DNA from: Bog-532 sp963742875
Lineage (GTDB): Bacteria; Actinomycetota; Actinomycetes; Streptosporangiales; Streptosporangiaceae
Length of the DNA stretch: 64,000 nt
NCBI GenBank assembly: GCA_963742875.1
Contig: CAVUNO010000026.1
Location: 372,001-436,000, forward strand
Reading direction: 5' to 3'
Below the pieces are notes generated by a model. That model was not told the DNA's origin and made no database searches. It was given only the letters and a program-made list of their open reading frames with translations. The position numbers and the translations under genes are program-made. Shown one piece after another: positions 52,279-60,091 of this stretch (position 1 is the stretch's first letter; each line of letters starts with the position of its first letter).

Positions 52279-54469
52279 TTGCGACACGAGGTCGCACGTG
52301 ATGAGTGAGCTAGTCGAGGAGGTCTGGCTGATGCCGGAGACATAGCTACAGGTTGTGTTCGACCTGTCCCCGCCGTGACGTGCGTGGCCGGTTCCTGACC
52401 GGTCGGGTGCGGAGCTCACGGGAAAGCCCAAGGGCCGCTGCTCCAGCCATGGTGGCCACAGGTGAGGGGAAGGACCGGTATAGGGCGACTACCAGGAAAC
52501 TCTTGCTGATGCCTCGTCAAGTTCACATCCCGGGCTGGGTTGTGCCGCCGGGGTGGCAGGGACCAGCCGTTGAGAGGCGGCAGGCGGCGGCCGCGGATGG
52601 AGCGTGGCCGGTGAGCACCGCTGTTCCCGGGGTACAGAGAGCGCCCGGCCCGGTCTGGGTCTCACGCGCGCGGAACGTGGAAACCGTGCCATGGGTCCGC
52701 ATCTCAGGCGCGGGTATGCGCAGGCGGTGCGGTAAGCCGACCGTAAGGGGGGCTGAATTCCCTGGCAGGACAGGGTGCTCAAAAAGCGAATGCCGGCAGC
52801 TGAAAGGCAGCAGGAAGTCAGGGGCCGCAGGATCGGGAACTCCTCCCGGATGGTCTTTGTATAACTGGCCGGATACCGAGCCGGTGCTCGGGTCCGAAAG
52901 GACGCTGACGTGGGCAGGTGAGCCTTTGAAGCGAAACAGAAGCAAATGCCGGAACCAAAGGATAAGTTGGACACCTCGGTGAACGGACCGGAGGACCCCC
53001 GGCCGGTATTCCCGGCTTTCGACGGCGACGCCTGGGAGTGTGTGGACTGGCGGCGCTGCGAGGAGGAGGTACGGCGGCTGCGAAGCAGGATCTTCAAGGC
53101 GGTGCAGGAAAGGGACATGGCCACGGCTGTGGACCTGCAGAAGCTGATGCTGCGCAGCTGGCATAACACGCTGGTAAGCGTGCGCCAGGTCACGCAGCGC
53201 AATACGGGCCGCAAGACCGCAGGGATCGATGGGCTGGTCGCGCTGACCAGCCAGGCACGGGCCGAGATGGCGGTGCGGGTGCACGCCACGAGGGGCTCGC
53301 ATCAGCCTTCCCCGGTCCGGCGGGTGTATATCCCGAAAGCCAGTGATAAGACAAAAATGCGACCACTCGGAATTCCGGTTATTCTGGACAGATGCCACCA
53401 GGCTCGGGTCCGTAATGCGCTGGAACCCGAGTGGGAGGCCCGGTTCGAGCCCAGATCTTATGGGTTCCGGCCGGGCCGCGGCTGCCACGACGCAATAGGA
53501 TCATTGTTTAACACCCTGCGCGGGAAAGGCAAACGGGTGTGGATTCTAGATGCCGACCTGGCGGGCGCATTCGACAAAATCGTCCCCGTTACTGAGGGGT
53601 TCGATTTCCTCGCATTCAATCTCCGCCGCTACCCCAACGGCAAGCTGCTCATCAAGCCGAGCGCCACGGCCATCAAGAGGTTCCGGGACAGGCTTGCGAA
53701 GGAGTTCCGGTCACTCCGCGGGTCCAACATCGCAGCGGTACTGGCGAAGATCGCCCCAATCGTGCGGGGCTGGGTCGCCTACTACCGGACGGTGGTGTCG
53801 ACCAGGGTGTTCGCTGCCCTAACCGACTACCTGTGGAAGCTCACCTATAAGTGGGCGTGCTGGAGCCACCCGAACAAGCCCAGGCACTGGATCATCGGCC
53901 GGTACTTCGGGAAGTTCAGCAAGTTCAGGAACGACCGGTGGGTATTCGGCGATAAAGACACCGGCGCCTACCTGCCGAAACCGTCCTGGACCGATATCGT
54001 GCGGCACACCCTGGTCAAAGGCGGGGCATCACCCGATGACCCCACCCTGGCCGGGTACTGGGCGCAACGCCGCCAGAAGGTCAAACCCCCGCTGGACTCC
54101 TACACCGTCCGCCTGCTGTCCAGGCAGGACGGGCGGTGCAGCCTATGCGGGGAAAACCTGCTGACCCCCCACCAGCTCCCCCAGTCTCCCCAGGGCTGGG
54201 AACACTGGTTCCTATGGGTCACTAAGAAGGCGATCACGGCGGACTACCTGGTCCACCACGACACGCCCAGCGCCGCACGCAGCAACCGGACACACCTCGT
54301 ACACGCCACCTGCCACCGGACGAAACATCCGTCCCGGCTGGCGGGAAACACTGTGCTGCAGCAGACGAACTGAACCGCCCCAGCGGCTTGCTTGGGCCGC
54401 GTGCCGCGATGAGTGGCATGCGCGGTCCTGAGGGGGCCCCGGTGCAGCAATGCACCGGGGCTACCCGGC
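52279..54469 (+). mobile_element. Group II intron 2 (RT deleted)
   Basis: Begins TTGCGACACGAGG and ends CTACCCGGC. The boundaries are fixed by the host transposase (RASPT / WRQFLT). Domain V at 54394-54428 starts GGGCCGCGTGCC. It is the sister of intron 1. The ORF has lost the RT palm. The element could be mobilised only in trans, if at all. Confidence 0.85.
52946..54373 (+). CDS. Group II intron ORF with internal RT deletion (X + HNH remain)
   Basis: 475 residues from ATG at 52946. The N terminus parallels intron 1 (DTSVNGPEDPRPVFPAFDGD), with RVYIPKASDKTKMRPLGIPV and ILDADLAGAFDKI. At the DKI/RIV junction about 135 residues carrying the QGG and YADD motifs are deleted, joined in frame at a short ATC match. 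The maturase X part (TPIVRGWVAYYRTVVSTRVF) and a complete HNH domain (GRCSLCGENLLTPHQ ... HDTPSAARSNRTHLVHATCH) remain. The protein may bind the intron RNA and nick DNA but cannot reverse-transcribe. Confidence 0.85.
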   Translation: MPEPKDKLDTSVNGPEDPRPVFPAFDGDAWECVDWRRCEEEVRRLRSRIFKAVQERDMATAVDLQKLMLRSWHNTLVSVRQVTQRNTGRKTAGIDGLVALTSQARAEMAVRVHATRGSHQPSPVRRVYIPKASDKTKMRPLGIPVILDRCHQARVRNALEPEWEARFEPRSYGFRPGRGCHDAIGSLFNTLRGKGKRVWILDADLAGAFDKIVPVTEGFDFLAFNLRRYPNGKLLIKPSATAIKRFRDRLAKEFRSLRGSNIAAVLAKIAPIVRGWVAYYRTVVSTRVFAALTDYLWKLTYKWACWSHPNKPRHWIIGRYFGKFSKFRNDRWVFGDKDTGAYLPKPSWTDIVRHTLVKGGASPDDPTLAGYWAQRRQKVKPPLDSYTVRLLSRQDGRCSLCGENLLTPHQLPQSPQGWEHWFLWVTKKAITADYLVHHDTPSAARSNRTHLVHATCHRTKHPSRLAGNTVLQQTN

Positions 54470-55170
54470 GGTCGGCGACGCCCGCTGCGGCGCGGGACCG
54501 AGCCCGGCGGCGGCCAGGATCCGGCGGATCGTCCCCTCCCCCACCCGGTACCCCAGGCCGAGCAGCTCACCCTGAATCCGGCGATACCCCCAGCGCGGGT
54601 TCTCCCGAGCCAGGTGCTCCACCAGCTCGCGGACCTCGACCGGGACCGGCGGCCGACCCGGTGCGTTCGGATAGGTCCATTTCTTCCTGGCCAGGCGCCG
54701 GTGCCAGGCCAGCAGGGTTCCCGGGGTCACGATTCGGTGCCACCGCAGGTGCCTGGGCAGCAGCCTGGCCAGGGCAGCGATCACGGCACGGTCAGCCCAG
54801 CCCGGCCGCGGACGGGCGACCTGACGCCGCAGCACCGCGATCTCGTGACGGAGGACCAAGATCTACGCGTCCTTCGCGGCGTCACTCCGTGCCAGTAGCA
54901 CCAGCCAGCCGAACACCCGCACCATGAACAGGTAGATGAGACGGATCGGCACAAGCGCCGAGCGTAAAGCAGCAGGTCAAAGCATGCGCAGGGTTTTGGC
55001 ACAGCACACGGCCGGTCTTGCCGCGCAGGCGGATTCCCAGATGATGACCACAGCCGCCACTGTGCGGCCAGTCAACGTGCCGGGCTCAGGCGGCATGGTT
55101 GGCGCGGCGCCAGGGATATGTGTTTCCCGTTGCCGTCCTCGTGCGGCGGCCTGCGTGCTGGCCATGGTGA

Positions 55171-56298
55171 CTAGGTGCTGTCGCTGCGGCTGAGCGGGCA
55201 CCGGAGGTAGGCGGCGATTCCGCCGGGCGGGTCGGGGACGGCCTGAACCTGGCCGCCGTCATGGAGGGTGCTGACGGCTATTTCCTCGATCAGATCCGGG
55301 ACAGCGAACGCCGCGCTATCTCCGTGGGCGCAACCGGTTCCGGTCATGCCGAGCGCGCCGCACCGTCGGCACGCGAACCCCGGCACAACCCCCTCGGCGG
55401 GTACGGCAAGGGTGTGGACCGCGCGCCGGCGGACCGCAGTCAGGCATGCCGCCAGGCCAGTTGCGGCGAGACCGCCGGGCGGCTCCTGCCGGATCCGGGT
55501 GATCAGCTGCTGCCCGGACTTCTGCACCCAATCCCTGATGATGGGGGCGGCGAGTGCCCGGACCCGGGCGGGCGTCATGGTGGAGGTGTCCGCCAGGAAG
55601 CTGCCGGTGAAACGGTCACGCAGGTCAGGCGGGAGGGTGGCGAGGAACTGCGGGATGGTGTCCGCGTGGCCACCCACGACGAGCCGCTCCGGCCCGGGGC
55701 GAATGGCGTGGGCGAGGATGGCGGCGGTGTCGTGGAAGTGATGGTGGGTGAGTTCGGCGATACGCTCGTTGACCCGGTGGGATTCCAGGCCGGACCAGCC
55801 GCCATATCGCGGGCTGCGCACGCCTGCTGCCGCCGGCTCGGTTACCATGTCGATCCGGTCTCCCGCCACGGCGAAGAGCCAGGCGTGCCGCCGGTCGACC
55901 ACCACGACGCGGTAGGCAGGCTGCCGCTGCAGCGCCACCAGCAGCGGCCGGACATGCGGTCGCGGCCCGAACACGGCCTGCTCGCCGAGCCCGGCGGGCA
56001 GCGGGATCGCCTCCGCCAGGCCTGCTGGGCCGCAGATGAAGAAAGCAACGCCGTGCCCCAGCCAGTCGCGTGCCCTGTCCTCCAGCAACCGGCGGACGGC
56101 CTGCCGGGCGTGCGCCAGCACCCGTCCGGCGTCCGGCCCGCAGGGGCCGCCCGCAGCCGAGTCGAGCAGGTCACTCGCCCGGGCCGGCAACCCGTGCAGC
56201 GCGGGCAGGTCCACCGGCACCTCCAGGTAAAGCGACAGTACGGGCGGGTCTTCGCTGCGAGTTGCGAGCAGCTTCTCGACATCGGCGTAGCTGATCAT
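55171..56298 (-). CDS. Bacterial archaeo-eukaryotic release factor-like protein (baeRF)
   Basis: About 375 residues from ATG at 56298 (ISYADVEKLLATRSEDPPVL), preferred over an upstream ATG that adds 19 residues. The N-terminal part (LSLYLEVPVDLPALHGLPAR) and the central PLLVALQRQPAYRVVVVDRR HAWLFAV match baeRF proteins, with the eRF1-domain-2-like SHRVNERIAELTHHHFHDTA AILAHA and the C-terminal FACRRCGALGMTGTGCAHGD AAFAVPDLIEEIA. Relatives in actinobacteria lie in hypoxia or stress clusters and are thought to act at the ribosome; the peptidyl-tRNA-hydrolysing activity is unproven. The gene is intact. Confidence 0.75.
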   Translation of the reverse strand: MISYADVEKLLATRSEDPPVLSLYLEVPVDLPALHGLPARASDLLDSAAGGPCGPDAGRVLAHARQAVRRLLEDRARDWLGHGVAFFICGPAGLAEAIPLPAGLGEQAVFGPRPHVRPLLVALQRQPAYRVVVVDRRHAWLFAVAGDRIDMVTEPAAAGVRSPRYGGWSGLESHRVNERIAELTHHHFHDTAAILAHAIRPGPERLVVGGHADTIPQFLATLPPDLRDRFTGSFLADTSTMTPARVRALAAPIIRDWVQKSGQQLITRIRQEPPGGLAATGLAACLTAVRRRAVHTLAVPAEGVVPGFACRRCGALGMTGTGCAHGDSAAFAVPDLIEEIAVSTLHDGGQVQAVPDPPGGIAAYLRCPLSRSDST

Positions 56299-56407
56299 CA
56301 CGCGCCCCCTGTTCCGCGGCGCCGCGGAACCGGTGCCGCAAGGCATGATCGTCATCAGTGCCTGGCGCCAGGCGCTGATGACCTGCCTGGTTCGTCCCGG
56401 TCGCCGC

Positions 56408-56611
56408 TCAGGTTTGCTGCGGCCCGCCGGGGCGGTGCTCTACCAGCGTGTCGGAGGATGGCATGAACACGCTCTCGTGACCGTCCTTCCACCGGACCAG
56501 ATACGGCGCCGCGCCATCCTGTCCGTGAACCTCCACGATCACGCCCTCGCGGTCCACGTCACCCACGTGCCGGCCCCTGACCAGCAGCTCATCACCTGCA
56601 ACCGCGCGCAT
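56408..56611 (-). CDS. DUF1918 protein
   Basis: 67 residues from ATG at 56611: RAVAGDELLVRGRHVGDVDR EGVIVEVHGQDGAAPYLVRW KDGHESVF. This is DUF1918, a small SH3-like-fold actinobacterial family common in stress islands. The start is chosen because GGAGG lies ~8 bases upstream; an ATG two codons earlier is too close to it. The gene is intact. The function is unknown. Confidence 0.85.
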   Translation of the reverse strand: MRAVAGDELLVRGRHVGDVDREGVIVEVHGQDGAAPYLVRWKDGHESVFMPSSDTLVEHRPGGPQQT

Positions 56612-56689
56612 CGCCATCCCTCCTCCGCCTCGATGCCACGACGATCACGCCGGTGCTTCAGGCGAAACAGGGCCAAAGGTCCGCGGTAC

Positions 56690-56882
56690 TGGATCCTGGA
56701 CATGCATGTGGACGGGTTCCGGTTCGACCTGGCCGCGGCGCTGGCCCGGGAGCTCCATGATGTGGACCGGCTCGCCGCCTTTTTCGATCTGGTCCAGCAG
56801 GATACGGTCATCTCGCAGGTCAAGCTGATCGCCGAACCGTGGGACGTCGGGGAAGGTGGCTACCAGGTCGGCAGGTTCCCGC
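56690..56882 (+). pseudogene. glgX: Glycogen debranching enzyme (GlgX) internal fragment
   Basis: 64 residues: RYWILDMHVDGFRFDLAAAL, ARELHDVDRLAAFF, VSQVKLIAEPWDVGEGGYQV. This covers the catalytic Asp (DGFRFD) and Glu (IAEPW) region of GlgX-type GH13 enzymes. Both ends are cut abruptly. It is a small rearranged piece. Confidence 0.8.
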
Positions 56883-56894
56883 CGCGGCACTGTT

Positions 56895-57053
56895 GCGTTG
56901 GCCGATATCGCTGTATTCGTCAACGACCCTTTGGCAGTGGCGGCAGCCGTCGAGATGACGGTTGAACCAGATAGAGCGAGCCTCGGCCAGGTTGCCGAAT
57001 ACGAAGTCGAAGGCGTCAGGATGCGCCGCCTCGATCTCTTGGTCAGAAAGCAT
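56895..57053 (-). pseudogene. Anti-sigma factor zinc-finger fragment
   Basis: ATG at 57053: LSDQEIEAAHPDAFDFVFGN, SIWFNRHLDGCRHCQRVVDE YSDIG. The HxxxCxxC is the zf-HC2 anti-sigma motif. It starts 11 bases inside the end of the sigma fragment, the usual sigma/anti-sigma coupling. It is cut at about 56895 where glgX begins on the other strand. Confidence 0.65.
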
Positions 57054-57285
57054 CGTCGCCGCCTCGCAGGTTGGCCAACTCGGCCCGCAAGGTATCTGCT
57101 GCCTTGGCCATTCGGGATTTGACGGTGCCGATGGGGACACCGAGGCGCTCGGCGATCTCGGAGTGAGTGAAGCCGTCCCGGACCAGGCGCATCACGTCGC
57201 TGTAGATCGAAGGTAGCTTGTCGAGGGCCTGGTCGACGGTCAGGACCGTGAGGGCCTGGTCGACGGTGTCGTATTGGGGCGGGCT
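57043..57285 (-). pseudogene. Sigma-70 family factor, region 4 remnant with 27-bp tandem repeat
   Basis: Minus reading: LPSIYSDVMRLVRDGFTHSE IAERLGVPIGTVKSRMAKAA, the region 4 helix-turn-helix. The 18-base block GAGGGCCTGGTCGACGGT occurs twice, 27 bases apart (57223-57240 and 57250-57267), encoding a duplicated VDQAL. Upstream it is fused to the cut end of an SDR gene; region 2 is missing. Confidence 0.7.
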
Positions 57286-57289
57286 GCTG

Positions 57290-57745
57290 GCCGGGAGCCC
57301 CGTCGATCGCGCTGGTCGACGACACGTCCACCAGCGACCCGCCCTGCCCTTGCCCGACCAGCACGCGGGCCGCCTCCCGCGAGCAGAGGAAGGCGCCGTC
57401 CAGGTTGACGTGCAGCACGCGGTGCCACTCGTCGAGCGACATGTCCGTGAACGACTGCTTGCCGGTCGTCCCGGCGTTGGCGACCAGGCAATCGAGGCGG
57501 CCGAACCGGACCAGCGTCTCCCAGATGGCGCCGGCGACGTTGTCCTCGTCGCTGACGTCGCGCTGCACGCCGATCGCGGTGGCGCCCAGGCCCGCCAGCT
57601 CGGCGACCGCCTCGGCGTTGCGCTCCTGGCGACGCGACCAGATGGCGACGGACGCGCCGGCCCGGGCGACGCCGCGGGCGATGCCGAGCCCGATCGCGCT
57701 GTTGCCGCCCGTGACGATAATGACGCGGCCGGAAAGATCAATCAC
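57290..57745 (-). pseudogene. Short-chain dehydrogenase/reductase, N-terminal part
   Basis: GTG at 57745 with GGAGG eight bases upstream: IDLSGRVIIVTGGNSAIGLG IARGVARAGA (TGxxxIGxG nucleotide motif), LDCLVANAGTTGKQS (NAG motif) and LVDVSSTSAIDGAPGQQ (catalytic Ser). The sequence is cut just before the YxxxK active site and fused to the sigma-factor remnant at ~57290. It is non-functional. Confidence 0.8.
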
Positions 57746-58678
57746 AGGAACAACCTCCGAACGGGATATCTGGCCGGGCGCCACGGCTAGCCGCCGCTCG
57801 CAGCCTACGCGCGTGCCTGGGGACCTGCCTTGGGACTGGTCGGGTAAGCGGGGCGCATTGCTGCGCCCCGCTCCCCTCAGAACCGCACGTGCACGTTATC
57901 CGCGCATACGGCTCAAGCAAGCCCTGGAAGGCGTTCATGCGGGCAGAATTGCTGGGCCCTCGGCTCCGCCGGTTTGGTTCCGGTGGCGGCAGAAGGCGTG
58001 AATGAGGCAGGGTTCGTCCGTCCGGCCGTGCGTCACTGCGGCGATGCGCTGTTTGCGGACCGCTGTCAAGGTGACGCGCACCCATTGTTCCCATTCGTGA
58101 CGGCTTTGCGGGTGCTGGTCGGCGTGGAGCAGCATCCCGCCGCAGGCGGCGCACCGGCCTTGCTGTACTCCGAGGAGGTGCCGGACCGGTGCGCTCAGCG
58201 GCGGGGGTGGCTGCTTGCGGCGGCGCTGTAGCCAGTAGCCGGCGAGCGCCGGGTTGTCGGGGGAGGCGGTCCCGGTGACCATCGCGTGCCGGACGATCTT
58301 CGTTCAGGCGAACTTCGGGAGGTAGGCGCCGGAGTCCCGGTCGCCGAACACCCAGCGGTTGCGCTTGGACGGGTTGAACTGGCCGTAGTAGCGGTCCACG
58401 ACCCACCACCGCGACTTGTTCGGGTGACTATGCCTGGCCCACCGGTAGGTGAGCTTCCACATGTAGTCATCCAGCGCGGAGAACACCTCGCTGGACACTT
58501 CAGTCCGGTGGAGGGTAGGCGGCTGGCGCGGTGGCGCTGATCGGCGGTAGGTCTCGGCGCCCCTGCCCAGCGTTTCCCCTGGACAGCTTTCGCTTCGACC
58601 CTGGCCGGCGCTCCGTTTCCAGCCGCCCCCCGTCAATCCGTGCATGAGGTTCTCCCTCACACGGCTTACCGACATCCT

Positions 58679-60004
58679 TCACCTGCCAGCATGCACGAGC
58701 CTGCCGTACTCGACGTTTCCGGCCAGGGACACAAGGCCGAGGCGATTCCCTGACATGATCACGTGTTTCATGCCGTTGCCCCGTCCTCGCCTGCCGTGCC
58801 GTTTGGAGAGCAGCAGCGCCATCCGCTCGGTGGTGTAACGGTCGAGCTTGGCGAAACTGCGGGCCGAGTTGCCGTAGCGGTAATGCTGGCGCCATCCCCG
58901 CAAGAACTGGTTCAGCTCGCTGACCAGCAGGTGGGTGGGAATGTGACGCCGGTTGCGACCCGTCAGCTCGCGGATGCGAGAGCGGGCACGGGCCACCGAT
59001 TTAGGACTCGGCCAGCACGCCGGATAACGGAACCTCGGGTTACGACGCGAGGGGACCATCCGATGATGGAACCCGAGAAAGTCATAGCCTTCGGTTCCGT
59101 CCGCGACGTGGACGATGCGCGTCTTGTCGGCCGCCAGAGACAGCCCCAGCCCGGCCAGGATGGCAGCGAGGGCAGCCATGGCCGCCTCGGCACGTTCCCT
59201 GGTCGGGCAGCAGATGCATTCATCGTCCGCGTAACGCACGAGCACCCCGAGGCGGGAGCACCGCTGCGCCCATTCCCGGTCCAGCCGGTGCAGCACCACG
59301 TTGGCCAGGACGGGCGAAAGCGGGCCGCCTTGCGGAACGCCCTCCGCCGGGTTCGACAGCACCGCGCCGTCGAGGACCCCGGTGGACAGGATGGCCCGGA
59401 TGAGCTTCAGCACCCGCCGGTCGCTGATCCGTTCCCGCAGGCACTCCAGGACCAGATCCCGATCGAGCCGGTCGAAAAAGCTCTCGATATCGGCGTCCAC
59501 CACCCATGTCCTGCCCGCCCGCACCGCGTCCCGCATGGCCTGCAGGGCATCGTGGGCGCTGCGCCTGGGCCGGAACCCGAAGCTGCACGGCAGAAAGTCG
59601 GCCTCCACGATCGGCTCAATGACGATCTTGACGGCCTGCTGGACCACCCGGTCCGCGACGCTGGCGATACCCAGCGGGCGCATCTTCTCCGGCTTGCCGG
59701 GTTTGGGAATCCAGACTCGCCGCACCGGCTGCGGGCGATACGACCCGTCCCGCAGCCCGACCGCCAGCTTGCCGAGGAACTCCTCAACCCCGGCGGCCTC
59801 GATGTCGGCGATGGTGATGGCATCGACGCCAGGCGCACCCCGGTTGGCGCGCACCTCCAGCCACGCGCGCCGGAGCACGTCTTCGCGGAAGACCCGGTCA
59901 TACAGCGCGTGGAACCGTCGGTTCGGCGACCGCTTGGCCGCCAGGTAGAGCTTGTGCTGCAGGGTTCGAGTGCTATCGAGGGTGTTGTTGGGCCTCGCGG
60001 CCAT
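58679..60004 (-). CDS. ltrA: Group II intron B reverse transcriptase/maturase
   Basis: 441 residues from ATG at 60004, which has GGAGG nine bases upstream; a longer reading starts at 60034. RT motifs: RVWIPKPGKPEKMRPLGIAS, CSFGFRPRRSAHDALQAMRD, WVVDADIESFFDRLDRDLVL, VPQGGPLSPVLANVVLHRLD, and an intact catalytic YADD (LVRYADDECICC). The X/maturase domain follows (LNQFLRGWRQHYRYGNSARS). No HNH. The length and all motifs are normal for LtrA-type proteins, so it may be active. Confidence 0.9.
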   Translation of the reverse strand: MAARPNNTLDSTRTLQHKLYLAAKRSPNRRFHALYDRVFREDVLRRAWLEVRANRGAPGVDAITIADIEAAGVEEFLGKLAVGLRDGSYRPQPVRRVWIPKPGKPEKMRPLGIASVADRVVQQAVKIVIEPIVEADFLPCSFGFRPRRSAHDALQAMRDAVRAGRTWVVDADIESFFDRLDRDLVLECLRERISDRRVLKLIRAILSTGVLDGAVLSNPAEGVPQGGPLSPVLANVVLHRLDREWAQRCSRLGVLVRYADDECICCPTRERAEAAMAALAAILAGLGLSLAADKTRIVHVADGTEGYDFLGFHHRMVPSRRNPRFRYPACWPSPKSVARARSRIRELTGRNRRHIPTHLLVSELNQFLRGWRQHYRYGNSARSFAKLDRYTTERMALLLSKRHGRRGRGNGMKHVIMSGNRLGLVSLAGNVEYGRLVHAGR

Positions 60005-60091
60005 GCACCGACTCCTCCCAGTCATCACGAGCACGGATGAAGCAGGGGCCCTTCGCTACGGCAGGTTGTGTTGTCCTCGCCGATGATCACT

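Larger units (their letters stand above)
49124..54925 (-). pseudogene. Integrase-core (rve) transposase split by two group II introns
   Basis: Three exons on the minus strand. E1, 54925-54470: MVRVFGWLVLLARSDAAKDA, in-frame TAG, then ILVLRHEIAVLRRQVARPRP to APQRASPT. E2, 52278-52048: WRQFLTAQASGILARDFLHV, RLYVLFVMEIQTRAVHILGV TAHPTG to DLGERAGR. E3, 49484-49124: RFLIRDRDSKFAAAFNDVFA, RTPVRSPRANSFAERFVGTF, ARHYNGHRPHQGLQQEPP to EYRRAA. Joining E1-E2 and E2-E3 at the intron ends restores the protein exactly. The introns lie antisense to the gene, so they cannot be spliced from its mRNA. The internal TAG also disables it. Confidence 0.85.

Noticed and set aside
58763..60040. Plus-strand 425-codon frame opposite intron B RT
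   Set aside because: Shadow of the LtrA gene; no start signal or motifs.
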